Of a DNA stretch of 8,775 nt, positions 7,779-8,775 are shown in pieces. The first letter of the stretch is position 1; every line of letters begins with the position of its first letter. Under the pieces are notes generated by a model. It was given only the letters and a program-made list of their open reading frames with translations, was not told the origin of the DNA and ran no database searches. Source of the DNA: Oscillospiraceae bacterium (lineage in GTDB: Bacteria > Bacillota > Clostridia > Oscillospirales > Ruminococcaceae); contig RKCM01000188.1 in assembly GCA_014858325.1 (NCBI GenBank), forward strand, positions 1-8,775, in the 5' to 3' direction. A program made the position numbers and the translations under genes.

Positions 7779-8357
7779 ATGGGACGTGCTCTGATCGTCA
7801 GCGCCGGTGCAAGCTCCAACGAGTATTTGTGTGCCCGCCTGACGGAACTGGGATATACCCGGCCCCTCATTGTGCCCAGCGGCGCGGAGGCCCGGCGAAG
7901 GATGCTGGAATCGGATTTTGAGCTCATCGTGGTCAATGCGCCCCTGCCCGACGAATTTGGCCACGACCTGTGCGCCACGGCGGTGGAAAAGACCGACGCG
8001 GGCGTGGTGTTCCTCGTAAAAGCCGCCGCTGCCGAGCAGCTGCTGCAGCCCATGAGCGAGCAGGGCGTACTGCTGGTGTGCAAGCCCTTCTCCAACACGC
8101 TGTTTCTGCAGGCCATCCATATGGCGGCCGCCAGCAACCACCGGCTGCTGGTGCTGCGGCAGGAAAATGCCCGGATGCAGGAAAAGCTGCAGCAGGTGCG
8201 GCTGGTGAGCCGGGCCAAGTGCTGCCTCATTGCCGAAAAAGGGATGAGCGAGAGCGAGGCGCACCGCTACATTGAAAAGGCGGCCATGGACTCCCGGCGC
8301 GACCGGGCCGATGTGGCGCAGGAGATCCTTGATTCTTTTGACCCTTCGGGTGTATAA
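7779..8357 (+). CDS. ANTAR-domain regulator with a pseudo-receiver domain (NitR/NasT/AmiR type)
   Basis: This 192-residue protein is predicted to bind RNA and prevent early transcription termination. Residues 1-115 form a receiver-like fold (MGRALIVSAG at the start, CKPFS at 101-105 with the conserved Lys102). The phosphoacceptor position after the hydrophobic strand is Asn53 (ELIVVNAPLPDEF) and the acidic pair near the N-terminus is absent, so it is a non-phosphorylatable pseudo-receiver. A helical linker (about 117-140) leads to the ANTAR domain (about 137-186), seen in SRAKCCLIAEKGMSESEAHRYIEKAAM and DVAQEIL. Its position directly after glnA matches the glnA-nitR arrangement described in solventogenic clostridia, so a role in glutamine or nitrogen control is likely. 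A candidate RNA target lies before the type III gene. AAAGGAG is 8 bases before the ATG. The stop codon lies inside the promoter predicted for pyrG. Confidence 0.88.
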   Translation: MGRALIVSAGASSNEYLCARLTELGYTRPLIVPSGAEARRRMLESDFELIVVNAPLPDEFGHDLCATAVEKTDAGVVFLVKAAAAEQLLQPMSEQGVLLVCKPFSNTLFLQAIHMAAASNHRLLVLRQENARMQEKLQQVRLVSRAKCCLIAEKGMSESEAHRYIEKAAMDSRRDRADVAQEILDSFDPSGV

Positions 8358-8358
8358 T
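8329..8358 (+). promoter_or_regulatory. Promoter of pyrG overlapping the end of the ANTAR gene
   Basis: TTGATT (8329-8334, 4 of 6) and a perfect TATAAT (8353-8358) are separated by 18 bases. The -10 box contains the TAA stop of the ANTAR gene. The RNA would start near 8365, giving a leader of about 95 bases with only weak hairpins (for example GGGC/GCUC near 8385-8394). No terminator separates the ANTAR gene from pyrG, so read-through is also possible. Confidence 0.6.
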
Positions 8359-8460
8359 CTGGAGTTGGACGTCTGAAGGGCGCGGGCTTTGCTCTACGTG
8401 CTCTTCCTATGGGAAAGTATATTTTTGAAAAAACAAGAGTTTATTAAAGGAGGACAAAAT

Positions 8461-8775
8461 ATGGCAACCAAGTTTATTTTTGTCACCGGCGGCGTCGTTT
8501 CCGGCCTGGGCAAGGGCATTACGGCGGCCTCTCTGGGCCGTCTGCTCAAGTGCCGGGGCCTGAAGGTGGCCAGCCAGAAGCTGGATCCCTACGTCAACGT
8601 GGACCCGGGCACCATGAGCCCGCTGCAGCACGGCGAAGTGTTTGTGACCGACGACGGCACCGAGACCGACCTGGATCTGGGCCACTACGAGCGCTTCATC
8701 GACGAGAACCTGAACAAATACTCCAACCTGACCACCGGCAAGGTGTACTGGAACGTGCTGAACAAGGAGCGCCAG
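8461..8775 (+). CDS. pyrG: CTP synthase, N-terminal part (runs off the window)
   Basis: CTP synthase makes CTP from UTP using ATP and glutamine, the last step of de novo pyrimidine nucleotide synthesis, in the cytosol. The 105 visible residues match the start of the synthetase domain: FVTGGVVSGLGKGITAASLG with the P-loop-like GLGKG (about residues 15-19), KLDPYVNVDPGTMSP, QHGEVFVTDDG, and TETDLDLGHYERFID with the conserved acidic metal ligand region. The complete protein is usually about 530-550 residues, so about four fifths lies outside the window. The ATG at 8461 is preceded by AAAGGAGG with a 7-base spacer. It has its own promoter, but its position behind two glutamine synthetases and an ANTAR regulator makes functional linkage through glutamine plausible. 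Confidence 0.96.
   Translation, partial: MATKFIFVTGGVVSGLGKGITAASLGRLLKCRGLKVASQKLDPYVNVDPGTMSPLQHGEVFVTDDGTETDLDLGHYERFIDENLNKYSNLTTGKVYWNVLNKERQ

Noticed and set aside
6525..8264. 579-codon open frame on the minus strand opposite glnA and the ANTAR gene
   Set aside because: It crosses two well-supported plus-strand genes and their gap, and its composition is that of an antisense shadow.
8358..8460. Reiterative-G attenuation of pyrG as in Bacillus
   Set aside because: There is no GGGC at the predicted transcript start and no clear terminator hairpin with a U-run in the leader.

Overview
The window looks like chromosomal DNA of a GC-rich gut clostridium in the Oscillospiraceae/Ruminococcaceae, in the Faecalibacterium, Subdoligranulum or Gemmiger group. 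The evidence is Firmicutes-type proteins (a short type I glutamine synthetase, a clostridial-type ANTAR regulator, GSIII), strong AGGAGG-like ribosome binding sites, third codon positions very rich in G and C, and AT-rich promoters in short intergenic gaps. The genus is inference. No tRNA, rRNA, CRISPR array, insertion sequence or phage gene is visible.

Layout. On the minus strand, reading right to left, are a CYTH-domain phosphohydrolase-like protein (1971-2462), a rhomboid intramembrane protease (about 1215-1814, open to 1910) ending in a GC-rich hairpin, and the first 335 codons of secA (1-1005), which has its own promoter. A short divergent promoter region (2463-2552) leads to the plus-strand genes: an RlmI-type rRNA methyltransferase (2553-3779), a 324-bp regulatory gap, a type III glutamine synthetase (4104-6191), a type I glutamine synthetase (6414-7733), an ANTAR-domain regulator (7779-8357) and the first 105 codons of pyrG (8461 to the window end).

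The right half is a glutamine module. Two unrelated types of glutamine synthetase lie in tandem. They are followed by a predicted RNA-binding antiterminator of the AmiR/NasT/NitR kind, and then by CTP synthase, a glutamine-consuming enzyme.

The most interesting point is the leader of the type III gene. Just downstream of a sigma-A-like promoter, a 5-bp stem with a six-base loop AACGGC (A at loop position 1, G at position 4, as ANTAR proteins require) overlaps the 5' arm of a 17-bp terminator-like hairpin (3992-4030), so the two cannot form together. This is the geometry of an ANTAR-controlled attenuator, and the likely ANTAR partner is encoded 3.8 kb downstream. I could not find the second hexaloop hairpin that usually completes the ANTAR site, so the link is a testable inference. 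The ANTAR protein also lacks the phosphoacceptor aspartate in its receiver-like domain, which suggests control by something other than phosphorylation.
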